Positions 44,019-54,078 of a stretch of 62,000 nucleotides of DNA are shown here, one piece after another (within the stretch, counting starts at the first letter, position 1; every line of letters starts with the position of its first letter). A program made the position numbers and the translations under genes. The stretch is from Cristatella mucedo (taxonomy: Eukaryota; Bryozoa; Phylactolaemata; Cristatellidae). The notes under the pieces were generated by a model. It had not been told where the DNA came from, ran no database searches, and saw only the letters and a program-made list of their open reading frames with translations. The stretch is from contig WPIO01000054.1 in NCBI GenBank assembly GCA_009760855.2, forward strand, positions 2,240,001-2,302,000. The letters are read 5' to 3'.

Positions 44019-44135
44019 GTATCTATTCAGGCGCTTCACCTATGCCACAGGTGTCGAGCCCACGACCACGGCAAACGTTGGTCGGCGCGAGCACCTCAAC
44101 CATGGACCATACAAGCTGGCGACATCCCGCTATTC
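44019..44135 (-). mobile_element. SINE-B, right part (tRNA-like head)
   Basis: CTATTCAGGCGCTTCACCTA, then GGTGTCGAGCCCACGACCAC (B-box region reversed), GTTGGTCGGCGCGAGCACCT and CAACCATGGACCATACAAGC (A-box side). It is the head part of the SINE split by the LINE-A insertion. Confidence 0.8.
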
Positions 44136-45334
44136 GGGCTGTGAGTTTCACCGTTGCTAATATTATAAATTAGAAGACTTTCTAAATACATCTAAACCTA
44201 AAAACGGGAATCAACAGAAGTTTCATGTGAAATGCCAGCCGACCAAACTAGTTCAAACTGGTACTAAATCGTATATGTATTAATATGTATTTAATAATTA
44301 TATACCGTGTAAAAATATTCTAGTATTTTATTATTAATTTACTGTTAATGTTTTGATAACACTTTTATTGGTCTTCGGGCATCAAGCGGAAAAGTTCCCG
44401 ATCAAAGTTGATGCGAATTGACACGACGTAAGCTAGCACGTGCCCTGGGTAGCCGCTTTGGGAGCAGGCCTGTACCGCTGTAGGGTTTAAAGATAAAAGA
44501 GGACGCCGACCGGCGCTCCGGTTGAAGAGAGATAGTTCGGTGACTACAGAAACAGTGTATGGCTGCACTTACCTTCAAGTGAACGGGAAAAAATACGGAT
44601 TGATTAGGAATTTCCCTTGGGCTGTAGGTCTTGTCAAAAACTCTATTATTCGACAAGCGCCGCCTGCTGATCGCTGACCGTGGTCACTTTTGTGACCCTT
44701 CGTCGTAGCCCTTGAGTGATGATCAGCGTGAGTTTTGGGTGAGGTGTCTGCAGTCGGTTGACCACCGCGACCTTGCAGACAAACAGTCCACGTGTCTAAC
44801 TTTATCCCGCGACTCTCTTCGCATATGAGGCCTACATTAGAAATCGAGAGGCTGTGGCCTTTCAGGTTTATATGTAGGAGTATACCATAGAGCTTGCGTA
44901 CTGGCTGAAGAATGGAGGTCGAATGAGTTAACTTCTCAGAAATCTCTGCCGAGCTCGTGCATCAATCTGGATTTTTAAGAGCAGTGCTCAGCCCTTGCAC
45001 ATCGAGACGCATTCAGTAAGGTGAAGTAGTCCATCACGTCGTACTCACTGGCGCTATAAGAGAGACATAATTATCGTGCTGACATTTTATTCCTAAAGTT
45101 ACCTGCACTTCCAGTTTATTACATGGCTCTTAGAAAACAAACTTTTAAAAATTAATCAGCATATTCAGATGTTGTCTCATGCGCATTCTCATGTTGCATC
45201 ATTCTCATGTTGTCTCATTGTTCTTATAGTTACGCTTAATCATCATTCTAATTTCTGTTGAAATGAGTGCACCTTGGCGAATTTTGCTTATTTATAATCA
45301 TAGTAGCTATTCTATTTTTTCCAAGAAATTTCAG
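44136..45334. other. Unassigned sequence
   Basis: No gene recognised. A good splice-donor-like CTTGAAGGTAAGTGC lies on the minus strand near 44570, after about 35 open codons that do not start with ATG, so no exon is called. TCTCATGTTG repeats occur near 45175-45215. Confidence 0.3.
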
Positions 45335-45532
45335 AGAGCTATTTCTCTTTCTAGGCACTTCAAGTATGCTGTAAAGGAAGCAAATCAATTTGGGCACTCA
45401 TAACTTGCACACTGTCCGTATGCATAAGCATACCCATGACAAGATGAATGTATCCAGTGTATGCTGTGAGGAAAAACAGGTGCGTCTTTGGCTACTCGTT
45501 GAATGTCGTCATGTCAGAGGTCGCCTTGGTGT
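45335..45532 (-). mobile_element. Worn LINE-A-like 3' tail
   Basis: AGCTATTTCTCTTTCTAGGC, ACTTCAAGTATGCTGTAAAG, TTGCACACTGTCCGTATGCA and GAATGTCGTCATGTCAGAGG follow the LINE-A tail order (AATGTGGTCAAGTCAGAGG in copy 43268). Substantially diverged. Its last bases overlap the apparent start of the small ORF pair at 45511. Confidence 0.55.
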
Positions 45533-45845
45533 TCCCCGCTGCCAATAGGTTATGGCCCAGCGGTCTTTACGGTGCTGCTGCCGGTTTAATGGGTATTGCG
45601 ATCTATGGCGCGTTTATTGTTTCATGAGAACCAAGTCGCTGCCTGAAGAGGCTGCGCAGTGGCAATATGGACGCCGGGCAGCGCGGCCGCCTGCTGGCAC
45701 GCTGCCCGGCGTCCATTGGAATAAACGTCTACTGAAGGCCCCATACAATACTGGGCTGCGGTACAGTGTGACTGCTCTCGCGACGGGTATGGCCGTTGGG
45801 GCGTACGCGTTTTGGACAGTCGCTTTGGCCGCCGCCCGGCAGTAG
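45511..45845 (+). pseudogene. Possible small two-TM protein split by a frameshift
   Basis: Two short plus frames overlap at ATGA. The first (45511-45627, ATG, 38 aa) ends in a membrane segment, GLYGAAAGLMGIAIYGAFIV. The second (ATG at 45624, stop at 45845, 73 aa) has a charged linker (KSLPEEAAQWQYGRR), a Pro/Gly-rich part, then a second membrane segment containing YSVTALATGMAVGAYAFW. Both stretches use strong hydrophobic Gly/Ala patterns that differ from the surrounding noise. The two-helix layout and the V-x-A...G-M...Y...FW pattern recall HIG1-domain mitochondrial proteins, but likeness is weak. The start of frame 1 overlaps LINE-like sequence, so the true N-terminus is doubtful. It could be a processed pseudogene, an exon, or chance. 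A long hairpin lies in the linker. Confidence 0.28.
45667..45716. repeat. Perfect inverted repeat, 17-bp arms
   Basis: ATGGACGCCGGGCAGCG (45667-45683) is the exact reverse complement of CGCTGCCCGGCGTCCAT (45700-45716), around a 16-bp GC-rich loop. It sits inside the second small frame, where both arms are read through. Confidence 0.93.
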
Positions 45846-47756
45846 ATTAGATCACTTCGGCTTAGCATGAGCGTTGCTAGACTCCGCATTTAGCCTAGCT
45901 ACGGTGATCGCTTGTCCAGACGGCGACGGTGAGTCGCAGTCCGAAACTACAGTCTGGAATACAAATGATATGTCAAATTATATATATTCGGCCTAAAACA
46001 GGCCCGAGAATATCTCCCATCCCCTCACTTAAATGGTTTGAAAGTTGTTCTCTTTCCAAGTGCGACTCATAAAGTTTACGTAGTTCAACTTCAAATTTAA
46101 CACTCCGTAATTACCTTATCACGGCATGCTTCCACACGTAGCAGATTGAATTGCGATGAAAGCAACAACTGAGACCTAGAAAGAAGGCTGTGCACTTAGC
46201 TGATAGTCAAGTGGGCTTGAAATTTGTAGACGAATTCAGATACGATTTTCTGGCTAAAGCTAAGAAAATGCACTTAGAGCAGTATATTGTAATCGTACAT
46301 TTGCTAAATTACAACGCTTTAAATATTGCCTCCTGACAGCAGAGAATGCAAACGCTTCGAATTGCTGTGGTGCATCCAGGTTCATAAAACCGTGCTCCTC
46401 GTGGCGTGCTGCTCTGCCTACACGTTGGCTATTTTTCGAGACCAAGAGGCTCTAATTAAATAATAATAGTAATAACATTGGAATTTCGTGACAAAGAGGC
46501 TCTGATTACACGTCCTCAAAGTAGCTAGGATTTCAACCGAACGCACCGAACGATCTGCACATAACTGATGCCCCTGTGGCGTCCTTCAGCGAGTTTTCAC
46601 AAGTGTTGGTTCGCTCAGCTTTCTATTCAGTGAAAAACACTGTTTTCTAAGTAACTCGCCCAGACCGACCAATGCAGCTGTGAAATTAAAGCATAAACAT
46701 CTTCGTTCGGTTACCTAACATCACAGGAATTTTATTATATATGTATATCGATTTATATTTATATTTATATTTATTTTTTCATTTTATTTTATTTATTTAT
46801 GTTTTATATTTATATTTATATCTTTATTATTTTATCTCTTATAACCTTTCTACTCTTCCACTCGGGGAGGGAGGGAAGTCACATGTCCCCGCTTCCTGCG
46901 CATCCCTGCGCATTCCTGTGCTCACAGCTGCCTCCTCTTGTTCGTATCCGTCCGCACTAAATCGTGGGGCAATAACGAAACGAACTGCAGCAGTACGTAG
47001 CCTTTCAGCCTCAGCTGCAGCTGAGGGTTTACTGGGTGCATGAGAAATAGGGGTCGGTTAGCCAGAACATTCCCGCCAGCAGCCAGCACATTCCAGCCTG
47101 TCAGCGATAACTTAAGACCTGACCTCCGAACGGCTCATAGGCCGGAGAAGAGAGCACGTCTTCCTATGCGGTCAGTATGCGCGGCACGACCGGAACTGAT
47201 GGAATCGATGGCAGCGGGAGAACGCTGAACTTGTAAAAAGCTATAGAAAGCTAGACTTCGCAGGCCTCTGGCCTCGGCCTCGTTCGGGAGCTCGCCGCCG
47301 CGAACGCATCGGCTCTTCTCGGTTGGAGAGCTGTTCTCGGCTATTCTCGGTTTTCCGTCGATCCGCACTTTCGGTAAGTCCGAGCGCGTTGCAGCAGGAG
47401 CTAGGAGCGGGAATCGCGTCGCGATCTCGCTAGGCACAGAGCAGAGGCGTGAGCGATCTCGTTGGATGCTCGACTGTCGAGCACGCAGCCGAGAAGATCC
47501 AGAACAGCGAAGAAGCCGAGAAGCCCGCGCTCGCTGGTCCGCGAACGCTTTGAGATGAAGACCTCATTCGCGCGCACACGTCGTAGGCTACTTCCTACCG
47601 GTGCGAACTGCTGCAGCAGCCTTCACCTTCCCCTACGCTCCCCGGTCTTCGATCAGGGATCTCGTCGTACCACTCCTCGTCACATACATTTACATCAAGC
47701 GAGAGAGAATTGCTTAGCGGCTCCTGGATTGTGGCTGTCACTTTCTGAAGCAACAT
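45846..47756. other. Unassigned; AT tract then GC-rich block
   Basis: From 45846 to 46737 nothing is recognisable. A TTTATATTTATATTT tract occupies 46738-46850. From about 47040 to 47680 the DNA is GC-rich with frames on both strands (47135-47437 -, 47462-47758 +) and a donor-like TTCGGTAAGTCC at 47370. No domain is recognisable; a promoter/first exon is possible. Confidence 0.3.
46738..46850. repeat. AT-rich TTTATATTTATA tract
   Basis: Irregular TTTATATTTATA and TTTTATTTTATTTA low-complexity sequence of about 110 bp. Confidence 0.85.
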
Positions 47757-48093
47757 AATAATAATAATAATGATAATTCACTTGATAAAGCGCCCTCAGA
47801 GAACTCAATCTCTCTCTAGGCGCTTTACATTTGCTGTAAAGTGAAATGCAATTGAATGGTAAGTAAAATCATGCTTTAAAAACAAACGGGATGAATAATA
47901 TGGTTAGGGGTGACATGCACAGGGTCAGCATGCAAATGTGGTTAGTGGCAGCATGCACACTGTCAGCACGCATAAGCACATCAAAGACGAATCACAGGGA
48001 CCCACTAAATTCTGTCCTAAATAGGTGTGTTTTTAGGTTCCTTTTAAATGTGTTCAGGTCAGGGGATGTTCTGACGCAGGTCGGGAGGGAGTT

Positions 48094-49437
48094 CTAGGCT
48101 TTGGGAGCATATGAACTAAATGCACGGTCTCCAAAGGATTTAAGGTTTGTACGAGGTATTGGTAGACTGTTGGATTCCGAAAAGCGGGTGGTACGATGCT
48201 TGGCCTGATGGGGTAGCATATCTGACAGATAGGCTGGAGCCATAGCATGAAGGGACCTAAAAGTGAGCGACAAAACCTTGAAGTCAATCCGTTGCTTGAC
48301 TGGTAGCCAGTGCAGGTCGGCGAGAAGTGGAGTAATGTGGCAACTGCGACTCTCACTACAGACAAGCCTAGCTGCAGAGTTTTGCACAAGCTGCAATCGC
48401 CTGATCGCACATGCTGGTAGGCCAGTAAGCAGTGAGTTGCAGAAGTCGAGACGGGATGTCACGAATGCATGAACTAACTTGGACGTGGTATCTTTATCTA
48501 AACAAGCCCGAATTTTAGCAATGTTATGAAGCTGAAAATAGGCAGATTTGACTGTGGAGCTGATATGGTCGTCTAACGAGAGGTCGCTTTGGAATATGAC
48601 ACCTAGATTCCGAGCTGATTCGACAGGAGATATGCTGGCAGAGCCAATTTTGAGAGTCAGCCTTTCCAATCTCTGGATCACACTGTGTTTGCCCATAACT
48701 AGTAAGTTAGTTTTATCATCGTTAAGTTTTAGAAAATTTGCTGCCATCCATGTGTGGATGTCATCAATGCATGCAGCTAGTGAGTTGAGAGAATTTGAGG
48801 TGCTCGAAGGCTGGGAGGGATCAAAGCAAAGGTACAACTGAGTGTCATCCGCATAGAAGTGAAAGCCTAGATTGTGCTTGACAATCACATCAGCAAGAGG
48901 CAGAGTATAAACCGTGAAAAGAACCGGACCTAGCACTGAGCCCTGAGGTACTCCATATTTCAGAGGTACTTCAGATGATCTTTGTCCATTCACGTCAATA
49001 CTCTGGAGTCTCCCACTGAGATAGGACCTGAACCACTGTAGAGCAGTGCCAGTGATGCCCAGGCGAGATGAGAGGCGCTCTAGAAGAACTTCGTGATCGA
49101 TGGTATCAAAAGCTGCCGAAAGCTCAAGCAAAACAAGCAGAGACACTCTACCCATGTCTGCATTCCTAAATAGGTCGTTGTATACCCGAAGCAATGCTGA
49201 CTCTGTGGAGCGATTAGCTCTAAAGCCAGACTGGAACTTACTAGCAAGGTGTGAGGTTTCGATATACGAGTTTAGCTGGTCCGCCACGACCCATTCCAGT
49301 GTCTTTGATAGGAATGGTAGAAGGGAAACTGGGCGGTAGTTGCTCAAGTTCTCTTGGTCAAGTGTAGCTTTCTTGAGAAGTGGCCTGACTACAGCTTTTT
49401 TGAAAGGTGCTGGGACATGACCTGAGGCTAATGACAT
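48094..49437 (-). CDS. LINE-A reverse transcriptase part of the polyprotein
   Basis: 447 codons, continuous. Motifs in order: [58 protein letters not shown] (other copies read LLDLSAAFD), [40 protein letters not shown] (YADD catalytic pair), [15 protein letters not shown]. The C-terminal domain follows, with [16 protein letters not shown] and [20 protein letters not shown]. It ends at YAPKA where a TAG replaces the Trp codon; the copy at 10304 reads on for about 35 more codons. The upstream EN frame overlaps it in a different frame. Confidence 0.92.
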   Translation of the reverse strand: MSLASGHVPAPFKKAVVRPLLKKATLDQENLSNYRPVSLLPFLSKTLEWVVADQLNSYIETSHLASKFQSGFRANRSTESALLRVYNDLFRNADMGRVSLLVLLELSAAFDTIDHEVLLERLSSRLGITGTALQWFRSYLSGRLQSIDVNGQRSSEVPLKYGVPQGSVLGPVLFTVYTLPLADVIVKHNLGFHFYADDTQLYLCFDPSQPSSTSNSLNSLAACIDDIHTWMAANFLKLNDDKTNLLVMGKHSVIQRLERLTLKIGSASISPVESARNLGVIFQSDLSLDDHISSTVKSAYFQLHNIAKIRACLDKDTTSKLVHAFVTSRLDFCNSLLTGLPACAIRRLQLVQNSAARLVCSESRSCHITPLLADLHWLPVKQRIDFKVLSLTFRSLHAMAPAYLSDMLPHQAKHRTTRFSESNSLPIPRTNLKSFGDRAFSSYAPKA

Positions 49438-51079
49438 TAATTATGTTAGTTATGTATGGCAGCAGCAGATCAATGCAACGTAGGAGCAGGACAGTGGGAA
49501 TAGGGTCCAGAGGACTTGTTGTCTTCTTTGATTGAGATACGAACTTTAGGAGTAGATCACTAGTGACCTGCTTAAATGCAGACATTGAGGTGCTGCCAGG
49601 AACCGAGGAACAGCATTCTAGTGGGGAGGTTGTCATCGCAGGGATGGATTCCCTGATCTTGTCTATCTTCTGCACAAAGAATCGAGAGAAGCGATCGGCT
49701 AGATCATCATTAGGATCATCAGGTAAGGAGCTAATCTGGGAACGGTTGAGGAGATGGTTTATTGTCGACATCAGCATTTTTGGATTGTGCATCTGTGATT
49801 CAACAATGTTTTTATAAAAACTAGACTTAGCCTTAGCTAGGATCGATTGGTACAACCTAAAGTAGTCTTCATATGCCTGTCGATGAACAGTTAGTCCGGA
49901 TCTTTTGTATGCTTTTTCAAGCTTTCGTTTAGTAGACTTGGCTAGTTTAATGTCTGCGGTAAACCATAGACCGTCTGGGCGGGGGCGCACAGTGCGCTTT
50001 TTCAGAGGGGCAAACTCGTCTAGCGTGTTAGCTAGTGTCTTGTTGTAGCTATCTACCAATGATGACAGATCGGAGGGAGGACTGAGCAGCAGAGTCGAAG
50101 CAGATATTCTCGCACGGACAGCATCGATGTCAAGGGTCTTGAGGTTCCGCGATTCACAGGTTATTTTAGAGGATGTGGGCACACACTGTAGATTGAATGA
50201 AATCTGCATGTGGTCTGATAAGCATGATTTGGTAATAATTGGTGATGACAGAGTGCATTTATATGAGAAAATCTGGTCGAGTGTGTGACCCTTGGTGTGG
50301 GTAGGGCCATGCACGTGAGCCACAAGAGACAATGAGTCAGTCAATGCACGAAATTCGGTGCTGAAAGCGTCAGATAAGTTATCAAAGTGAACGTTGAAAT
50401 CACCTATTACGAGGAAGGATCGATTTCTTGCACACAGAATCGAAATGAGATCGGAGAAATCTGAGATAAAGGAGGATTTGGTACCTGGTGGGCGATAGAC
50501 TACTGCCACTATCGGTAGCTTGTTTTCGGGTGAGACCAAGACAATTGATTCAAAAGAATGCTTCGAGGGTACCACAAATGGCTTGAAGTTGAATTTCGAG
50601 CTCACGACAATAGCAACTCCACCTCCAGTTTTGATTGATCTAGGGGTGTGAAAGAACGAGAAACCAGATGGAGTTGCGTCTTTAATTGTCGGACAGTTTA
50701 TCGATTTCAGCCAAGTTTCAGTTAGGGCGAGCAGGTCGATACCATTTTCAGAAATAAAGTCGCGTATTACTAGAGGTTTATTGCACATTGAGCAAGGATT
50801 CCAAAGGCAGGCGTTAAGTCTGGCCGATGGGGTTACAACAGGCCTGATGACCACTAAGTTAGAGAGATTTACAATGAAGCAAGTGGGGGAGCGTGCTGAG
50901 CGGTTCGAGACAATGCTAGGAATACCGAACGAGCTGGTACTCAGCTTGCAGGTTCCGCCCAACGAGCGGCGTCTGAGCTGGCGGTTCCGGCCACCGCGGC
51001 GGCTACGGGGTGCTTTTCTTTTGTTAATGCATAGTTCATGAATCTTACATGCAGCGACAAATTCGTTCCGTCTGCGCAC
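49358..51079 (-). CDS. LINE-A endonuclease part of the polyprotein (frameshifted at C-terminus)
   Basis: About 573 codons. After an Arg-rich N-terminus comes an AP-endonuclease-like domain: [14 protein letters not shown] (entry), [11 protein letters not shown] (catalytic Glu in TETW), [32 protein letters not shown] (GDFN) and [12 protein letters not shown] (SDH, the catalytic His). A linker with [17 protein letters not shown] and [17 protein letters not shown] leads to the RT, but the frame shifts just there and terminates 25 codons later. The enzyme nicks target DNA to prime reverse transcription (family knowledge). The apparent start codon is GTG, so the real start lies upstream or has been lost. 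Confidence 0.9.
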   Translation of the reverse strand: MRRRNEFVAACKIHELCINKRKAPRSRRGGRNRQLRRRSLGGTCKLSTSSFGIPSIVSNRSARSPTCFIVNLSNLVVIRPVVTPSARLNACLWNPCSMCNKPLVIRDFISENGIDLLALTETWLKSINCPTIKDATPSGFSFFHTPRSIKTGGGVAIVVSSKFNFKPFVVPSKHSFESIVLVSPENKLPIVAVVYRPPGTKSSFISDFSDLISILCARNRSFLVIGDFNVHFDNLSDAFSTEFRALTDSLSLVAHVHGPTHTKGHTLDQIFSYKCTLSSPIITKSCLSDHMQISFNLQCVPTSSKITCESRNLKTLDIDAVRARISASTLLLSPPSDLSSLVDSYNKTLANTLDEFAPLKKRTVRPRPDGLWFTADIKLAKSTKRKLEKAYKRSGLTVHRQAYEDYFRLYQSILAKAKSSFYKNIVESQMHNPKMLMSTINHLLNRSQISSLPDDPNDDLADRFSRFFVQKIDKIRESIPAMTTSPLECCSSVPGSTSMSAFKQVTSDLLLKFVSQSKKTTSPLDPIPTVLLLRCIDLLLPYITNIINVISLRSCPSTFQKSCSQATSQESYT

Positions 51080-51080
51080 C

Positions 51081-52357
51081 CTGGCAAATCTATATCGACA
51101 TCACTGTTACTCCTATGCAAATTATATACGTAAATATATTACACACATATGCTCATATATATATATATATTTATATATATATAATGCAATTTATAATGTA
51201 TTTAATGTAATATATATATATACAAATATCTACTACCTAGACTGTCGTTGCGATGCGTATGGATGTTTCTGTATGCTGTTGTTCCGTAGGATGTTAAGGT
51301 ATACTATTGAGTCTGTTGGCTACCGAATGCTACCAAATGCTACCGAATGCAGCGAAGGATTCGAGAGGTTCTGCCGGAGCATCAAACTCTTGGCTGCACT
51401 GTCAGTTTCTATAGAAGCCAAGAAATAGGACCTAAACCAAAAAACTTTGAGCGACTTCATTGAAAAGGCCTGCTATCATAACGATCAACCGTAGACGCGT
51501 TCAGCCACGATTGGCCGCTGATCTATTTGGTGGACATTTCTGAACAGGATTCCCAACCACGGCGAGGGTATATTATTATTTATATTATAACATTGGCCTT
51601 AAAGCGTGTCATGACGTTGCCAGGGCCGAAAAAACCGATGGCGGACTGCAATTCGTTATGCTGCCCCTTTCTAACAAGCCGTACTGCTGCAATGCTTAGT
51701 CAGCCTTCCGTGTATCGGCGGCGTGTATCACAGAAACAAGACTCAACTGACTACCACCAGCATCGATTAGCGAGACAATCTGTTTGGTCAAAGGAGTGCA
51801 GGCCGTTAATGCCAATCAACTGTTGCAGATCAATCAATCAATTAACAGTTGCAGATATTTTTTATAGAGATAAAGGCTTGTGGCTGTAGCCCAAATCTAG
51901 TGGCGCCACGTCAGGCCTTTTATTACGTCAACTCTGAGAAACAATCGAGTGCTCTATTACCCAAAGAAAAGACAAGCTTTACCTTAGTAAACGGTAGTCA
52001 TAATGCTTGTAGCTCTATTTTATTTGCGTGGGGTTCCACATCAAGTAGATGAGAAGAACTTTTTATTTTCTATGCCACTCAAACCTGGGCAGTTCAAACA
52101 AAGAAATTCGTTCGCAGTGTGAGTAACTGCCTATGAAAAATTCTGAATTGCTTACTTCCTTTGGTTCCTTGCTCTGCGTGCTATTCAGCTTGGATTTTTC
52201 AGCAGTTTATATGTTTCTCAGTTGCTTGGCTGATGTGAATCACTCGTACAACAAATAATAATAATATTACGTAATAAAGGTAGCAGTATTGTTCTGCTGC
52301 TGTAGCAATCTTCACTGCTTGTCAAGCTGTGCTCGTAGGTTCGGAAACTTTCAAATA
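51081..52357. other. Unassigned sequence with AT tract
   Basis: ATATATATATTTATATATAT repeats occupy about 51140-51230. A short LINE-B-like GTCTGTTGGCTACCGAATGC with local triplication of CTACC(G/A)AATG is at 51311-51350. Frames 51527-51889 and 51849-52052 (+) show no recognised domain. ATTAACAGTTGCAGAT repeats ATCAACTGTTGCAGAT nearby (51816, 51840). Confidence 0.3.
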
Positions 52358-53000
52358 ATAGTAATAATAATAATGCACTTGATAAAGTGCCCTCATAGAG
52401 CTAAATCTATTTCTAGGCGCTTTACGTTTGCTGCGAACCAAGCATCATTGAATGGTTAGTATTAGCATGCTCACTAAACAACAAGAAAAACATGATTAGA
52501 GGTGTCATGAACAGGGTCAGCATGCAAATGCAAGTGTTGTTAGTGGCAGCGTGCAACAGTGTCAGCACGCATAAGCCCATTGAGAACGGATCGCAGGGAC
52601 CCGCTAAATGTTTTGATAAATAGATAACTTTGTAATTTTGTTTTAAATGTGATGATCAAGCCAGGTAATGTCGTGTCGCAAATCGGGAGTGAGTTCCCAG
52701 CTTTGGGAGCTGACGAACTGGAGGCACGGTCTTCAAAGGATTTGAGGTTTGCACGAGGTATAGGTAAACAGTTAGTTTCCGAAAAGCGGATGGTACGATG
52801 CTTGGCCTGGCGGGGGAGTGGATCTGATTGGTCGGCTGGAGCCAAAGAATGGAGGGACCTAAAAGTGAGCGACAAAACCTTGAAGTCGATCCGTTGCTTG
52901 ATTGGTAGCCAGTGCAGGTCGGCGAGAAGTGGTGTGATGTGGAAACTGCGACGCTCACGACAGACAAACCTAGCTGCAGAGTTTTGCACCAGCTGTAAGC
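52358..53000 (-). mobile_element. LINE-A fragment (C-terminus and 3' tail)
   Basis: Minus strand from an AATAATAATAATGC terminus, GATAAAGTGCCCTCATAGAG, TCATGAACAGGGTCAGCATG, to the post-catalytic RT (frame 52540-53016 with [73 protein letters not shown]). Trp of AWNSLP is changed to Gly here. 5' truncated after GCACCAGCTGTAAG. Confidence 0.9.
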
Positions 53001-53094
53001 ACCAGATGACATGCATACAAAGCGAAACTATCTATTTATGGTTCTTCTGTGAAGTAAATATATCAGAAAATATTGAGTGCCATGAAAATAAGAG

Positions 53095-53160
53095 ATTGAG
53101 TTCTCCGAGGGTGCTACATCAAATGCATCATTGGTATTGCTCTTATTATTATATTCTAGT
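53095..53160 (+). mobile_element. LINE-A terminal tail fragment
   Basis: AAGAGATTGAGTTCTCCGAG, GGTGCTACATCAAATGCATC, then CTTATTATTAT. Plus-strand terminal block only. Confidence 0.65.
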
Positions 53161-53804
53161 TCATCAGAGGCGAGCGACTCTGGCCACAGGCTAGCGAAAC
53201 AGTGAGCACTTCAAGCATCACTCAGGCCACGTCGGCATGTTGGTCCACGTACTCTTAAACGAGTAGTAATACAGAGAAATGTTACGCGCTTACAAGACTC
53301 GATCTCGCAATCCTAAGCATCTGAGCTGGGCACTATAATTCTTTTGACCTGCGCATTTGCCTGGATATAACGGCGTGACGTTTCTTCGACGACAGTGTCG
53401 CCCTAAGAGCCAATAGTGCGAATAGTGCTCCGTCAGTGTTGCTGCAGGCACGAGAGTGAACGAAATCAAAATACTTTCCCGCAATGGAAGTGAGCGACTT
53501 TAATCCTACGCACATACAGCTTTATAGTTGGGCAGCGATAGATTATTTCCGGTGTCGAATCGAACTTTGCGGTTCTTTCTTTTTTTTTTAGCTTCGGCAG
53601 TTCTTCGAGTTTCTACTCCATAACGAGGTCTCTTGGTCAAAGCAGTTGATTTATCTTCATAAATTGCGCTTTGAAAACTATCTCGTACGAATAAATTTAA
53701 TTTATGCTAATGACTCTTTAGAAAAAGGTTAACTCACATGTAAGAGTTTAGAATAGAAATGTTTGAATAATATACGCTCGCTATATATATTTTTTTCTTG
53801 TTGT
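53161..53804. other. Unassigned sequence
   Basis: No gene, RNA or repeat family recognised. Confidence 0.3.
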
Positions 53805-53925
53805 TTATTAAGCATGCTACCACTAACCATTCGATCGTGCTTCCTTTGCACCAAATTTAAAGTGCCTAGAACGATAGTTGGTTCTCAGAGAGTGCTATAT
53901 AAAATGAATTATCATTATTGTACTT
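53805..53925 (+). mobile_element. LINE-A-like 3' tail fragment
   Basis: AAGCATGCTACCACTAACCA, TTCGATCGTGCTTCCTTTGC, AAATTTAAAGTGCCTAGAAC, then GGTTCTCAGAGAGTGCTATA and ATTATCATTATTG. It sits about 150 bp upstream of receptor 2. Confidence 0.7.
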
Positions 53926-54078
53926 ACATGTATGAATATTCGTATAACAATCATATGTGTAGAATCGTCTAGCTTCAGTTATGAGGCAAAATGATGTCGT
54001 AGTCGTAGCTTCAGGAATCTTTCGCTACTTTGCTCAAACGTGCATCACAATTCGTTTCTAGGAATCTCTGTGAAGACA

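Larger units (their letters stand above)
47757..51080 (-). mobile_element. LINE-A, nearly complete copy (EN and RT)
   Basis: The most complete element in the window, about 3.3 kb. In element order it has an endonuclease-containing frame (51079-49358), an RT frame (49437-48094), a 3' tail (GTGCACTGTC..., ACATGCACAGGGTCAGCATG, AAAGCGCCCTCAGAGAACTC in genomic sense), and an AATAATAATAATAATGATAA terminus at 47756-47775. Two lesions keep it from being open throughout: a frameshift between EN and RT near 49440 and a TAG in place of the Trp codon of AWNSLP near 48094. The 5' boundary is not defined: the first frame has no ATG at its beginning and may be truncated. L2/CR1-clade by domain order and motifs. 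Confidence 0.95.

Noticed and set aside
44402-44656. Minus-strand exon ending at a strong GTAAGT donor
   Set aside because: Only about 36 open codons before an upstream stop, no ATG, no acceptor identified and no homology.
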